Below, in pieces: positions 44,117 through 52,968 of a stretch of 64,000 nucleotides of DNA; the first letter of the stretch is position 1, and each line of letters begins with the position of its first letter. Below the pieces are notes generated by a model. It did no database searches. It was not told the origin of the DNA and saw nothing but the letters and a program-made list of their open reading frames with translations. Both the position numbers and the translations under genes were made by a program. Source of the DNA: an uncultured Mediterraneibacter sp. (GTDB lineage Bacteria; Bacillota; Clostridia; Lachnospirales; Lachnospiraceae); the NCBI RefSeq assembly GCF_934309415.1, contig NZ_CAKRDI010000005.1, forward strand, positions 1-64,000, written 5' to 3'.

Positions 44117-44146
44117 TTGCAGATGCATTAGTTCTTATGTTAGGAT
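44117..44146 (+). promoter_or_regulatory. Candidate promoter of the small toxin mRNA
   Basis: TTGCAG (44117-44122) and TAGGAT (44141-44146), 18 bases apart. The -10 is weak. It would give a leader of about 135 bases with several stems (GCGTTAAGCGTCC..., CCGGGCAACCGG) before the toxin. Confidence 0.4.
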
Positions 44147-44289
44147 ACTATCTAAGGAAAGTACCCATGACAGGGCGTTAAGCGTCCGGGGGACGCTTGT
44201 TTAGCGCCGACCGGAGCGGAGCGTAGAGGTAGCCTCCCGAGTTTTATGATACCGGGCAACCGGAATACATAGGAAGGGAGGTGGCGCCG

Positions 44290-44406
44290 ATGACGGCTTA
44301 TGAGATCATTTCGATTTTCATTGGGATATTAGCATTGTTGATGTCCTTTGGTAGCTTGATTGTAGCGTTGCTTGCCTTTCTCGATAAGAGAAACAAGCGA
44401 AAATAA
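44290..44406 (+). CDS. Small hydrophobic peptide, holin-like type I toxin candidate
   Basis: A 38-residue peptide: MTAYEIISIFIGILALLMSF, then one hydrophobic helix to about residue 30 and a basic tail DKRNKRK. This composition matches the putative holin-like toxin family of Firmicutes (TxpA-like). The ribosome site GGGAGG is seven to eight bases before ATG. It should insert in the membrane. An opposing promoter and terminators suggest an antisense RNA antitoxin. Confidence 0.8.
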   Translation: MTAYEIISIFIGILALLMSFGSLIVALLAFLDKRNKRK

Positions 44407-44410
44407 AAAT

Positions 44411-44439
44411 GCCTATCCTGTCTGATCCACAGGATAGGC
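44411..44439. terminator. Terminator hairpin at the toxin 3' end
   Basis: Arms GCCTATCCTGT and ACAGGATAGGC, with ATTTTTATTTT following on the minus strand. It ends the proposed antisense RNA just inside the toxin mRNA 3' region. Confidence 0.75.
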
Positions 44440-44475
44440 GGTGTCCTTAAGGACATTCATTAACCTAAACTCGGA

Positions 44476-44505
44476 GCATCCACCTTTGGAGTGGGTGCTT
44501 TCTGT
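44476..44505 (+). terminator. Terminator of the toxin mRNA
   Basis: Stem GCATCCAC/GTGGGTGC (44476-44498) followed by TTTCTGTTT on the plus strand. Confidence 0.6.
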
Positions 44506-44513
44506 TTAATTAG

Positions 44514-44542
44514 ATATTATCATCTTATGTCTGATAATTCAA
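44514..44542 (-). promoter_or_regulatory. Promoter of the candidate antisense RNA
   Basis: Minus-strand -35 TTGAAT (44537-44542) and -10 TAATAT (44514-44519), 17 bases apart, pointing towards the toxin gene. Confidence 0.65.
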
Positions 44543-44570
44543 TAGGTTTCACTAATTTGGAAAAATTTTT

Positions 44571-44688
44571 ACAGTAACGTATCTCGCCATTTAGAATCGC
44601 CTTTGACGATGGGCGAGATACATTCAAGACAATACGTTCATCCTCCATGCCAATCAGCGGAGTGATTGACATGGGAGTGAACAGTAAC
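44571..44688. repeat. Family-1 repeat, truncated at hairpin a
   Basis: 118 bases: the tail of hairpin a (ACAGTAAC), then complete hairpins b and c ending AACAGTAAC. Same orientation as the copy at 43936-44078. Confidence 0.78.
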
Positions 44689-44823
44689 TTTTATTCACAA
44701 TCAATTAAAAAGTTGAACACAGTTTTTTCACAACTTTCTTATATACTATAATTGTTCTTAAGAAGAACACTTTTTCATAAACTTTTTCCCCCTTTGAGCC
44801 GCAGAGATGTGGCTCTTCCTTTT

Positions 44824-45369
44824 TTATAAGAATAAAAGGAAATCGAATTTCCCACGTAACTTACCCCAGAGTTCTCTCTGAACGTAATCATATGCCCTAT
44901 CATAGATCAAAAACAGAATCTGTCCGGCAACAATCACTGCTAAAATCATTATTCCTTCAAGTGCCTTTGCAAACAGCAACTCCTGGAAAAGAAATACAAT
45001 TGGCAAGTACACAAGATTGAACAGTCCAAATTTAGCTGCCAGAAGCACTTTCTGTCTCTGTGTCCATTCCGGATGCCTGCTCATCCAATACCACACAGCT
45101 TCTCTTCCCAGAATATAGAAGCCCATCGCAGCAAAGGTAATTACATAAAATTTATTCGGTGCCAGAATCACACCCAGTATCACTGCAGCCAGATAAAAAG
45201 CAAGTCCGGTCTTAAGACCGAACTCACGAATTACAATTCCCGTAAAATAAGAAGCTGCCGCAAGTAAAAATAATGTATTTGTCTCAATTACACTTCCAAG
45301 CGCCATACAGATTACTGTCAGCGCAAGAAGAAGTCCGCCAAATGCCATTGTCTTTGCCTTTACATGCAT
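44824..45369 (-). CDS. Hypothetical membrane protein
   Basis: A 181-residue protein with about five hydrophobic segments ([21 protein letters not shown]..., [38 protein letters not shown]). The start at ATG 45369 has GGAGGAG ten bases upstream and overlaps the dnaJ-like stop by ten bases. No family is recognised. The tight coupling to the DnaJ and DUF5685 genes suggests a shared membrane-linked task. Confidence 0.8.
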   Translation of the reverse strand: MHVKAKTMAFGGLLLALTVICMALGSVIETNTLFLLAAASYFTGIVIREFGLKTGLAFYLAAVILGVILAPNKFYVITFAAMGFYILGREAVWYWMSRHPEWTQRQKVLLAAKFGLFNLVYLPIVFLFQELLFAKALEGIMILAVIVAGQILFLIYDRAYDYVQRELWGKLRGKFDFLLFL

Positions 45370-46058
45370 GCGCACAAATCTCCTCCCATACATTCACAAA
45401 GTGAATCTGCCAGCCACAGATCACAACAAAGGTTACCTGTTCCGCAGGAAGAACCGCTTCCCGGTGCATAACCGCCGCCGTACGGACTGTTCTGATACCG
45501 TCTGCTGCTGAAATCAAGCTGATTCAACAACTGACGATACTGCAGATTATTTGGTTCCATATTTACTGCCTGTGCGGCATGATCTCTTGCAAGGATATTA
45601 TTTCCAATTCCTGCATTCGCACATCCGCTCAGATAATACCACATAGATGAACGCTGATTTACCTGATCCAGCGTATTGAGTGCTTCTCTATAACGTCGGT
45701 TATTAATATAATTGGCCGCTGCCTGAAGTTTCGGATCTAACTGGCCTCCCGCATAACCTCCGTTTCCATAAGAAGAATTATTGTCATATCCATAATAAGA
45801 ACTGCCACCGGATGAACTGTTTCCATAGGAAGAATTACCATAAGAGTATCCTGCATTTCCTCCATTCGCGCGTTCTTTCATAATAATATCATATGCTTCC
45901 TGTACTTCTTTGAACTTCTCCTCTGCAAGATCTGCAAGTGGATTGTTCACATTCGCATCCGGATGATATTTTCTTGTCAGTTCACGGTATGCTTTCTTTA
46001 TCTCGTCATCTGATGCACCTGGTGCCACACCTAACACATCATAGGGACTTTTATTCAT
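45360..46058 (-). CDS. DnaJ-domain protein with Cys-rich tail
   Basis: A 232-residue protein. N-terminal J domain (residues 4-70) with the HPD motif in [10 protein letters not shown]; a Gly/Ser/Tyr/Asn-rich repeat linker ([10 protein letters not shown]); a TPR-like helical part (about 105-175); and a C-terminal tail with seven cysteines, several in CxC or CC pairs ([18 protein letters not shown]). It is not the general DnaJ. The tail may bind metal or be lipid- or disulfide-linked. It overlaps both neighbours, so the three genes are co-translated. Confidence 0.87.
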   Translation of the reverse strand: MNKSPYDVLGVAPGASDDEIKKAYRELTRKYHPDANVNNPLADLAEEKFKEVQEAYDIIMKERANGGNAGYSYGNSSYGNSSSGGSSYYGYDNNSSYGNGGYAGGQLDPKLQAAANYINNRRYREALNTLDQVNQRSSMWYYLSGCANAGIGNNILARDHAAQAVNMEPNNLQYRQLLNQLDFSSRRYQNSPYGGGYAPGSGSSCGTGNLCCDLWLADSLCECMGGDLCACM

Positions 46059-46891
46059 GATTTCTGTTCCTCACTTTTCTTCATCTGAATCTGATTATAA
46101 CGATTCCAGACTCCATCATACAGTATATTTCTCAAAATGTCCACATCTACCAGACAGGGCAGCTGTTCAAACCTCGCCGTACTCTCTGCAATCATCATCC
46201 TCAGAATCTGCTGCATCTGCAATTCATAATCTGCACGTTGTGCCAGTGTTTTCAACGGATTATAGCGGTTCTTCTTTATATCCTCCGAAAGATCTTCGTA
46301 TGCATCCATAATATAAATGAATTTTCCCATATAAAATCCAATTTTCCGAAGCGTCTTCGCCCAGATATCCTCTTTGTAGACAAAGATCTCCGCCATCAGT
46401 TCTCCAAAGCACCCTGCTGCACGGTCTATATCCTGACTTTCTTCTTTCTCACATGCGGAAAGTTTCTGTAAAGATTCCCTGATCACACGACTCTGTTTTG
46501 GATACTGTTCAATAATCTTTTTTGCTTTTCCCTGAATCATATTTTTAGTCAACAGACTGCTTACTTTTCTGTCATCCTGCCAGTCGTCTTCCATATGATA
46601 ATATGCCAGCAACACATTCATAGCCGCTGCATAAGATGTAATCTCATTCCGAAGCATCGGCTGTTTCTTCACTGGATGCACCTTACATCTGTGCATCTCC
46701 ACCTCAGCAATACTTTCATATAAAGAAGAAAGTAAAATGACAGCAAATGTCATATCATAAGTCAGAGTCATCTGCCCCATAAATCCATATTCCTCTTTCA
46801 AAGTCCTGCACAGACCACAGTAATACGCCTTATATTTTCTAAGATCTTTTACCTTTAATTCAGGCTCGCAAATCGTTACATACCCAAACAT
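46055..46891 (-). CDS. DUF5685 family protein
   Basis: A 278-residue, mostly helical protein starting [20 protein letters not shown], then [15 protein letters not shown] with a CxxC pair, and [14 protein letters not shown]. Family function is unknown. It recurs with a DnaJ protein in Lachnospiraceae. Cys/His residues (HRCKVHP, CGLC) could bind metal. First gene of the trio. Confidence 0.85.
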   Translation of the reverse strand: MFGYVTICEPELKVKDLRKYKAYYCGLCRTLKEEYGFMGQMTLTYDMTFAVILLSSLYESIAEVEMHRCKVHPVKKQPMLRNEITSYAAAMNVLLAYYHMEDDWQDDRKVSSLLTKNMIQGKAKKIIEQYPKQSRVIRESLQKLSACEKEESQDIDRAAGCFGELMAEIFVYKEDIWAKTLRKIGFYMGKFIYIMDAYEDLSEDIKKNRYNPLKTLAQRADYELQMQQILRMMIAESTARFEQLPCLVDVDILRNILYDGVWNRYNQIQMKKSEEQKS

Positions 46892-47150
46892 TGTAACCTC
46901 TTTCTTTCATTCTTACTATCCATAAATAAATCTTGTCCGGTAATAAACTTCATAAGTTTATAATCATTTCTATATTCATCCTATAGCGTGTCTTAAAAAT
47001 ACTTTTCAAGCATACTTTAATGATATAAAATATCTTTATTTTTTCATTCTACTCTATTTTCCTGTTTTTGCATATTGTAAATTACATACTTTATAATTTC
47101 TTTATCTGTAGATTATTTCTATTTAATTGATTTCTCTCCTCTAACCAAAA

Positions 47151-47260
47151 TGTGTCTCAAAAAGCCTTATGTAAAAGATACGTCACAATTTGCAGGGAAT
47201 TTTGTCTAAATGAGGGCAGCATAGCGGGCTACGTCAACCGAATGAATGCAAAAAGCATGC
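47151..47260. repeat. Family-2 repeat, decayed left part
   Basis: TGTGTCTCAAAAAGCC, GATACGTCACAATTTG, TTTTGTCTAAATGAGGGC and GCGGGCTACGTCAACCGAA match the left end and central hairpin of the intact copy at 53600-53763. The right end is absent. Confidence 0.7.
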
Positions 47261-47336
47261 CCCTTACCGAAACACCAGGGAATACCTCATCCAAAAGAAG
47301 TCTGTGTCCGGTATAAGTTCATGCTTTTTTCTTCTT
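47249..47336 (-). terminator. Long-loop terminator after the broken permease gene
   Basis: Arms AAAAAGCATG and CATGCTTTTTT about 65 bases apart, with T-run on the minus strand. Confidence 0.5.
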
Positions 47337-47356
47337 ATACTATTTTCTTCAAACTA

Positions 47357-47941
47357 CTATTTTTTCTTTTTCACATGTGCAAAGATTGCCTGTAATACAA
47401 TGAAGAAGCACAACAATGCTGACAATGTAATTCGTACCCACCAGCTTGACAGTGTTCCCTGAGTTGTAATCAGACTGGAAATCGTTCCTTTGATCAATAC
47501 TCCGAACAATGTTCCAAACGGAGCTCCAACACCACCGCTTAACAGTGTTCCTCCGATAACTGCAGATGAAATCGCATCCATTTCAAGACCTTTGGCCTGC
47601 TCTACGAATCCTGAACAGCTGTTCAGGCAGAATAAGAAACCACCAAGACCTGCCAGGAATCCATCTAACACATAAGCGTTTGTTCCATGATTCTCCATCT
47701 GATTTGCAAGAACCATACATACAAGAGCTGTTACATAACCTACTGAAATATCGATTCCCGCTGCAATCATTACAATTGTCTGTCCCATTGCAATCACAAG
47801 AAGTCCTGCATTAGAAATGAATAAGTTCAAAAACATCTGTGGTTTTGCAAAATATTTCTTTACTACAGGACTTTGCAGTGTAACAATGATTACAACAACA
47901 ATTGTTTTATATACCGGGAGCTGATCCGCTGATACATTCAT
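47357..47941 (-). pseudogene. Sugar ABC transporter permease (RbsC-like), internally deleted
   Basis: A 194-residue reading frame with the start and end of a BPD_transp_2 permease (usual length about 330). The N-terminal part runs to IDISVGYVTALVCMVLANQM. The C-terminal part starts GFLAGLGGFLFCLNSCSG and continues GGTLLSGGVGAPFGTLFGVLI. About 130 residues between them, with several membrane helices, are missing in frame. No ATPase or binding protein is beside it. Probably a remnant, although an expressed short protein cannot be excluded. Confidence 0.8.
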
Positions 47942-47994
47942 CGCATATAAAAATGTTATTGGGACCCAAACCCTGTCCCCAGTGGCTCACGCTA

Positions 47995-48639
47995 TTATAT
48001 GATTTTAGCTATCTCTTCTACGGATTTCACCAGGTAATCTGCCCCATCCAGTTCTCCCTTCTCACCATAACCATACAGACATCCGATAAACGGACTTTTA
48101 CAGGATTTGGCACATTCCAAATCCTGTCTTCTGTCTCCGATCACCAGATAAGAACCCGGATAGTCCCTGATAACTTCCTGCACGATCTCCGTCTTAGGGC
48201 AGAAACCATACGATTCACAGTCATAAAACCGTTCAAACCATCTTTCCATCCGGAATTCTTCCCAATGTACTTTGCGATATGCCGCCTTACAGTTGCTTAA
48301 GATCACAAGATGATATCCTCTGTTCTTCAAAGCTGTGAGCATCTCTTCCGCTCCCGGATACCACACTGCCCGGTGCTTCCTGATCTGCCTGACCATGGAA
48401 TCTCCCACGATCGCACTCGCCTGATCTTTGTATCTCTGATCTAATTCCGGCAGAAATGTATCCCACATTTCTTTGCTGTTTAAGCCCAGCCAGCCTGCGA
48501 TCTGCGCCGTCTCTATCTTCTGTTCCTCTACAACATTCTGTTCTGACAGCCACTGATAAGCTTCCCTGAACGCCGGCTCATAGATTCCAAGAGTATTATG
48601 TATCGTTCCATCATAATCAAAAATGATTGTTTTCACCAT
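47995..48639 (-). CDS. HAD-family phosphatase in the rib operon
   Basis: A 214-residue HAD hydrolase: motif I IIFDYDGTIHNT, motif II LSNCK, motif III lysine around CPKTE, motif IV VIGDRRQDLEC. The start at ATG 48639 has AGGTG about six bases upstream. It directly follows ribH (13 bases). The dephosphorylation of 5-amino-6-ribitylamino-uracil phosphate is done by HAD enzymes in other bacteria and has no fixed gene, so this protein is a good candidate (inference). Confidence 0.87.
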   Translation of the reverse strand: MVKTIIFDYDGTIHNTLGIYEPAFREAYQWLSEQNVVEEQKIETAQIAGWLGLNSKEMWDTFLPELDQRYKDQASAIVGDSMVRQIRKHRAVWYPGAEEMLTALKNRGYHLVILSNCKAAYRKVHWEEFRMERWFERFYDCESYGFCPKTEIVQEVIRDYPGSYLVIGDRRQDLECAKSCKSPFIGCLYGYGEKGELDGADYLVKSVEEIAKII

Positions 48640-48652
48640 CGGCTGCACCTGA

Positions 48653-49126
48653 TTAAAGCTGCTTCATCAGATTTACCATCTCAATTGCGGACAATGCACA
48701 GTCATATCCTTTATTTCCTGCTTTACTTCCTGCACGTGCGATAGCCTGTTCGATATTCTCTGTTGTGATCACTCCGAATAATACCGGAATTCCTGTTGCA
48801 AGTTCAACCTGCGCGATTCCTTTGGCCGATTCATTACACACCAGATCATAATGGGAAGTATCCCCGCGGATAACTGCTCCCACGCAGATGACTGCATCAT
48901 ACTTTCCGGACTGTGCCATCTTCTGTGCAGTCAGCGGAATCTCAAATGCTCCCGGTACCCATGCAGCCGTAATGTTCTCTTCTTCTACCCCATGTCTTAC
49001 CAGCCCGTCGACGGCTCCGCCCAATAACTTATTCACAATGATCTCATTGAATCTGGCAGCCACGATTCCGACTTTCATTCCCTCAGGTGCTACTACTTTT
49101 CCTTCTACTAAATTGATCTGTCTCAT
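48653..49126 (-). CDS. ribH: 6,7-dimethyl-8-ribityllumazine synthase
   Basis: Condenses the ribitylaminouracil with dihydroxybutanone phosphate. The 157 residues contain [56 protein letters not shown] and [14 protein letters not shown]. The catalytic His is in the TSHYD motif. Part of the FMN-controlled rib operon. Confidence 0.98.
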   Translation of the reverse strand: MRQINLVEGKVVAPEGMKVGIVAARFNEIIVNKLLGGAVDGLVRHGVEEENITAAWVPGAFEIPLTAQKMAQSGKYDAVICVGAVIRGDTSHYDLVCNESAKGIAQVELATGIPVLFGVITTENIEQAIARAGSKAGNKGYDCALSAIEMVNLMKQL

Positions 49127-49158
49127 GATTTCTTCCTCCTGTCATTCATTAAATCTTT

Positions 49159-50376
49159 TTATAATTCTATTTCTTTGAAAATGTGTCCCATCTTTTCCTG
49201 TTTTGTCTTCATATATTTCAGATCATACTTCTGCGGTGGGATCTCCAGCGGTACTCTTTCATTGATCTTCAGTCCGAACCCACCAAGTCCATAGACTTTG
49301 TCCGGATTATTGGTCAAAAGTCTCAATGACTTCACTCCGAGATCCGATAATATCTGCGCTCCGATCCAGTACTCTCTGAGATCCGGTGCAAATCCTAACT
49401 TTACATTGGCCTCTACCGTATCATATCCCTGCTCCTGCAGTGCATATGCTTTGATCTTATTGAGCAGCCCGATTCCTCTGCCTTCCTGTCTCATATAAAG
49501 AATGATTCCTCTGCCTTCTGCTTCTACCTGATGCATTGCTGTCTGAAGCTGCAGACCGCAGTCACATCTAAGGGAACCAAATGCATCACCTGTCAGGCAC
49601 TCCGAATGTACCCTGCAAAGTACATCTTCACCGTCTCCGATATCACCTTTTACCAGCGCAAGATGATGTTCTCCTGTAATATCATTGATATATCCGTGAA
49701 GTCTGAAATCTCCATACTGTGTCGGAAGGTCTGCAACCGCCTCTTCTTTTACATGTTTTTCATGGATTCTCATGTAATCCTGAAGATCACGGATCGTAAT
49801 AAATGTAAGATTATGCTCTTTTGCAAGTTCCCACAACTGTGGTGTACGCATCATTGTGCCATCTTCTTTCATAATCTCACAACACACGCCGCATTCTTTC
49901 AATCCAGCCAGTCTCATCAGATCAGTCGTTGCCTCTGTGTGTCCGTTCCGCACCAGGACTCCACCTTTTCTGGCAATGAGCGGAAATACATGTCCCGGCC
50001 TTCTGAAATCTTCCGGCTTCGCATCTTCATCCACACATTTCATGATTGTATAGGAACGTTCTGCTGCCGAAATACCTGTCGTCGTATCAACATGGTCCAC
50101 TGCAACGGTAAATGCTGTGCTGTGATTATCGGTATTCTCCGCAACCATCGGAGGCAAGTTAAGCCTTGCTGCAATTTCCGCACTCATCGGTGTACAGATA
50201 AGCCCTTTCGCATAAGTCGCCATAAAATTAATATTCTCCTGTGTCGCGAACTCTGCTGCACATACCAGATCTCCTTCGTTCTCTCTGTCCGGATCATCTG
50301 TAACCAGAATAACCTTTCCTTCCCTCAGATCCCTCAGTGCCTCTTCGATTGTATTGTACTGATTGTTTTGTGACAT
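49159..50376 (-). CDS. ribBA: Bifunctional DHBP synthase / GTP cyclohydrolase II
   Basis: A 405-residue fusion. N-terminal RibB part: [54 protein letters not shown] in two stretches. C-terminal RibA part from about residue 210: the zinc site [45 protein letters not shown]. It supplies both precursors for riboflavin. Confidence 0.98.
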   Translation of the reverse strand: MSQNNQYNTIEEALRDLREGKVILVTDDPDRENEGDLVCAAEFATQENINFMATYAKGLICTPMSAEIAARLNLPPMVAENTDNHSTAFTVAVDHVDTTTGISAAERSYTIMKCVDEDAKPEDFRRPGHVFPLIARKGGVLVRNGHTEATTDLMRLAGLKECGVCCEIMKEDGTMMRTPQLWELAKEHNLTFITIRDLQDYMRIHEKHVKEEAVADLPTQYGDFRLHGYINDITGEHHLALVKGDIGDGEDVLCRVHSECLTGDAFGSLRCDCGLQLQTAMHQVEAEGRGIILYMRQEGRGIGLLNKIKAYALQEQGYDTVEANVKLGFAPDLREYWIGAQILSDLGVKSLRLLTNNPDKVYGLGGFGLKINERVPLEIPPQKYDLKYMKTKQEKMGHIFKEIEL

Positions 50377-50394
50377 TCTATTTATCCTCCTGTT

Positions 50395-51048
50395 CTAAAA
50401 TCCGAATTCCTGCAAAAATTCCATCGTAATTCCGGATTCTTTTTTCTCTTCTTCACTCTTTCCAAGGCCTAACAGCCTTTCTACGTATTTTCCGATCACA
50501 TCATTCTCCAGATTCACCGGATCGCCCGGCACTTTTTCCAAAAGCGTCGTTTCTTCTCCTGTATGCGGGATAACCGATACCTGAAATCCCTCTTCATCTA
50601 CTTTTGCCACTGTCAGACTGATGCCGTCTATACAGATGGATCCTTTTTCCACGATCAGATGTAATATCTGCGGCGATGTTCCGATAGATACCCAGACGGC
50701 ATTCTCCTCCCGGACCAGAGAGCGGATCACTCCGGTTCCGTCAATATGACCGCTTACGATATGTCCTCCGAATCTTCCGTCTGCCGCCATTGCCCGTTCC
50801 AGATTCACCTGACTTCCAGCTTTACAGCTTCCCAGACTGCTTCTCCTGATGGTCTCTGCCATCACATCTGCAGTAAATCCATCCGGCTGAAGTGATGTAA
50901 CGGTCAGACACACTCCATTGACTGCGATACTGTCACCGATCTTCGTTCTTTCCAATACCTTCTTCGCCCTGACTGCCAGAACCCCTGACTCTCCGGTCAG
51001 CTGTATATAGCGGACCGTTCCTTTCTCTTCTACGATTCCTGTAAACAT
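50395..51048 (-). CDS. ribE: Riboflavin synthase alpha chain
   Basis: Dismutates lumazine to riboflavin. The 217 residues have two lumazine-binding halves: MFTGIVEEKGTV with GVCLTVTSL at the N-terminus, and GGHIVSGHIDGTGVI with GISLTVAKVDEEGF in the second half. The start is ATG 51048, with AGGAGG just upstream. It overlaps the end of ribD by 19 bases. Confidence 0.97.
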   Translation of the reverse strand: MFTGIVEEKGTVRYIQLTGESGVLAVRAKKVLERTKIGDSIAVNGVCLTVTSLQPDGFTADVMAETIRRSSLGSCKAGSQVNLERAMAADGRFGGHIVSGHIDGTGVIRSLVREENAVWVSIGTSPQILHLIVEKGSICIDGISLTVAKVDEEGFQVSVIPHTGEETTLLEKVPGDPVNLENDVIGKYVERLLGLGKSEEEKKESGITMEFLQEFGF

Positions 51049-52166
51049 GGCCCCTCCTGTTCTTTTCCACATACCTGACAGATTATCCTGATATCTTCAC
51101 CGATCCGGCAGATATCCGTACATTTCAGTTTCAATGCTTCTGAGGGAAGTCCGATGCCGAGTCCTTCCACCGGTGTCTTACTGTTCTTTCCGCCAAATAA
51201 CTTTGGTGCGATAAAACAGTGTACCTCTTTTACTATTCCTGCCCGCAGTGCACTGTCATTCAGCGTGCCTCCGCCTTCTAGCAGAATGCTGTCAATGCCC
51301 TTATTTCCAAGATATGTCATCAGCTTTTTAAGGTCTATCTGACCTTTTTCATCCGGACAGCAGACGGTATCTACGCCTTTCGCATGTAACTGTTCTATTT
51401 TTTTTGTTATTTCTTCGTTCTCTTCCCGTCCTGCATAAACCACGATTGTCCGGTACTCTTTTGCACTTCTTACGATCTGGCTGTCAAGCGGTATCCTAAG
51501 ACTACTGTCGCATACTATCCTGACCGGACTTTTCCATCCTTCCACCCGGACATTCAACATCGGATCATCCGCAAGTACAGTCCCGATACCTGCCATAATA
51601 CCCATATAGCGGTGCCGCATATGCTGCACTTCCTGTCTGGCCGGTTCTCCTGTGATCCACTTCGATGCACCTGTCTTTGTCGCAATTTTCCCATCCAGTG
51701 TCATGGCATATTTCATCACTACATACGGTGTCTTTGTCGTAATATAATGAAAGAACACCGGGTTCAGACGGTCACATTCTTCCCGCATAAAATCCTGAAC
51801 TACTGTAATTCCCGATTCACGCAATATCTGTGCACCTTTCCCTGCTACCTTTGGATTCGGATCCCTGGAACCAATCACCACTTTTTTAATCTTCTGTTCT
51901 ATGATCGCTTCCGTACACGGCGGTGTCTTGCCATAATGACAGCATGGTTCCAGCGTAACATAGATTGTCGCACCCTCTGCCGATTCTGTAAGCGATGCGA
52001 TCGCATTGCGCTCTGCATGAAGTTCTCCGCATTTTTTATGATAACCTTCCCCGATGATCCGGCCGTCTTTTACGATCACCGCACCTACCATCGGATTCGG
52101 ATTCGTCCATCCTTCTCCTTTTTTTGCAAGCTGGATTGCCCGGAGCATGTATTCCTGATCCGTCAT
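51030..52166 (-). CDS. ribD: Bifunctional deaminase/reductase RibD
   Basis: A 378-residue protein. The deaminase domain has HAER (His50, Glu52) and the zinc cysteines in PCCHYGKTPPC (residues 74-84). The reductase domain from about residue 150 has VMKYAMTLDGKIATKTGASKW and LLEGGGTLN. First gene of the rib operon, directly after the riboswitch and two terminator-like hairpins. Confidence 0.98.
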   Translation of the reverse strand: MTDQEYMLRAIQLAKKGEGWTNPNPMVGAVIVKDGRIIGEGYHKKCGELHAERNAIASLTESAEGATIYVTLEPCCHYGKTPPCTEAIIEQKIKKVVIGSRDPNPKVAGKGAQILRESGITVVQDFMREECDRLNPVFFHYITTKTPYVVMKYAMTLDGKIATKTGASKWITGEPARQEVQHMRHRYMGIMAGIGTVLADDPMLNVRVEGWKSPVRIVCDSSLRIPLDSQIVRSAKEYRTIVVYAGREENEEITKKIEQLHAKGVDTVCCPDEKGQIDLKKLMTYLGNKGIDSILLEGGGTLNDSALRAGIVKEVHCFIAPKLFGGKNSKTPVEGLGIGLPSEALKLKCTDICRIGEDIRIICQVCGKEQEGPCLQES

Positions 52167-52190
52167 TTCTCTTCCTTCTTTCTTAGTTAT

Positions 52191-52220
52191 ACAAAAACCC
52201 CTGCAGGATACCTACAGGGG
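52191..52220 (-). terminator. Second terminator-like hairpin before ribD
   Basis: Stem CCCCTGTAGG/CCTGCAGGGG (52220-52211 and 52207-52198) followed by TTTTTGT on the minus strand, only 25 bases before the ribD start codon. Confidence 0.75.
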
Positions 52221-52260
52221 AAATGATCTGTTACATGTAACTGACAAATGATCTGTTAAC

Positions 52261-52297
52261 CAAAAAAGCTCTGAAATGGATCACCATCTCAGAGCTC
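52261..52297 (-). terminator. FMN riboswitch terminator before ribD
   Basis: Stem AGCTCTGA/TCAGAGCT region (52296-52268) followed by TTTTTTG on the minus strand, 35 bases downstream of the FMN aptamer. This is the likely expression platform. Confidence 0.8.
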
Positions 52298-52333
52298 AGA
52301 CACTACATTCATCTATTAAAACAACTGTACCAT

Positions 52334-52441
52334 CATCTTCTTTCATCCAGACTATACTGTCGGCTCCGGAATCACACCGGATCATGCCTCTCGGCCCGCG
52401 GGCTTTACCGCCGGTAGGGAATCACACCCTGCCCTGAAGAT
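52334..52441 (-). promoter_or_regulatory. FMN riboswitch (RFN element) of the rib operon
   Basis: On the minus strand it begins TCTTCAGGGCAGGGTGTGAT and continues with CCGGCGGTAAAGCCCGCG and GCATGATCCGGTGTGATTCC, ending CTGGATGAAAGAAG. It matches the RFN consensus and controls ribD-ribE-ribBA-ribH-HAD. Confidence 0.96.
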
Positions 52442-52453
52442 TTCGTTTTTTTT

Positions 52454-52482
52454 ATCATAATACTTTATATATCATTTGTAAA
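52454..52482 (-). promoter_or_regulatory. Promoter of the rib operon
   Basis: Minus-strand -35 TTTACA (52477-52482) and -10 TATGAT (52454-52459), 17 bases apart, just upstream of the FMN aptamer. Confidence 0.75.
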
Positions 52483-52871
52483 GCAAAAATTTGGAAATGG
52501 CAAACTCCAAAATAAATGTAGAGGGTCTGATTGCTCAAAACATTGAGCCAATCAGACCTGGAAGAACCTTTCCACGACAACATAGGTTTAAACTTCCAAT
52601 GAGTTTTTGTTATCGACACTAACAAACCACCCATAACTCATACTATATTCCATCTCCAGACAAATTTCAATTAAAAATTGATTTTGTCTTTTTGTTGTAC
52701 CTACAATTCGAGTAATATGTCTATTAAATGCACGGTTTTATATTTTGAGGATAATTCCTTTTATTCTTTCAGAGTATTTTTCGCTTAAGTTGACTCATAA
52801 AATAATTCATTTATTGTAAATAAGCTTAAGTTAATGACATTGGGAGTGAACAGTAACAACACCAACGCAAA
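52483..52871. other. Intergenic region without a gene
   Basis: About 390 bases. It contains a perfect inverted repeat near 52528-52559 (GGTCTGATTGCTC and its complement) and the tail of a family-1 repeat at 52833-52857 (GACATTGGGAGTGAACAGTA). No open frame looks real. Confidence 0.55.
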
Positions 52872-52904
52872 TTGTTAACCAACTTGTATTTTATAGTTGA
52901 CAAT
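52872..52904 (+). promoter_or_regulatory. BirA-type operator of bioY
   Basis: TTGTTAACC (52872-52880) and GTTGACAAT (52896-52904) separated by 15 bases, the standard layout of biotin repressor sites. The right half overlaps the -35 box of bioY. Confidence 0.75.
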
Positions 52905-52925
52905 CAATTCTTTATGCTTTATACT
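52897..52925 (+). promoter_or_regulatory. Promoter of bioY
   Basis: TTGACA (52897-52902) and TATACT (52920-52925), 17 bases apart. Confidence 0.85.
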
Positions 52926-52968
52926 AACGAAGAACTAAAAGAGATTTAATATAAAGGAGTTTATGAAA

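Larger units (their letters stand above)
44405..44507 (-). ncRNA. Candidate antisense RNA antitoxin
   Basis: Predicted transcript of about 100 bases from the promoter at 44514-44542 to the terminator at 44411-44439, complementary to the 3' end of the toxin mRNA. The arrangement is like ratA opposite txpA in Bacillus. Inferred from promoter and terminator positions only. Confidence 0.55.
46892..47356. other. Intergenic region with decayed repeats
   Basis: 465 bases, AT-rich. It includes a decayed family-2 repeat (47151-47260) and the terminator-like hairpin at 47249-47336. No gene was seen. Confidence 0.6.

Noticed and set aside
49531..50373. Plus-strand open frame of 280 codons
   Set aside because: It is antisense to ribBA, which has full domain motifs; the translation is Cys/His-rich and has no family resemblance.
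52528..52559. Insertion-sequence remnant around the inverted repeat in the rib-bioY gap
   Set aside because: No transposase-like translation was found in either strand; it is simply an inverted repeat of unknown origin.
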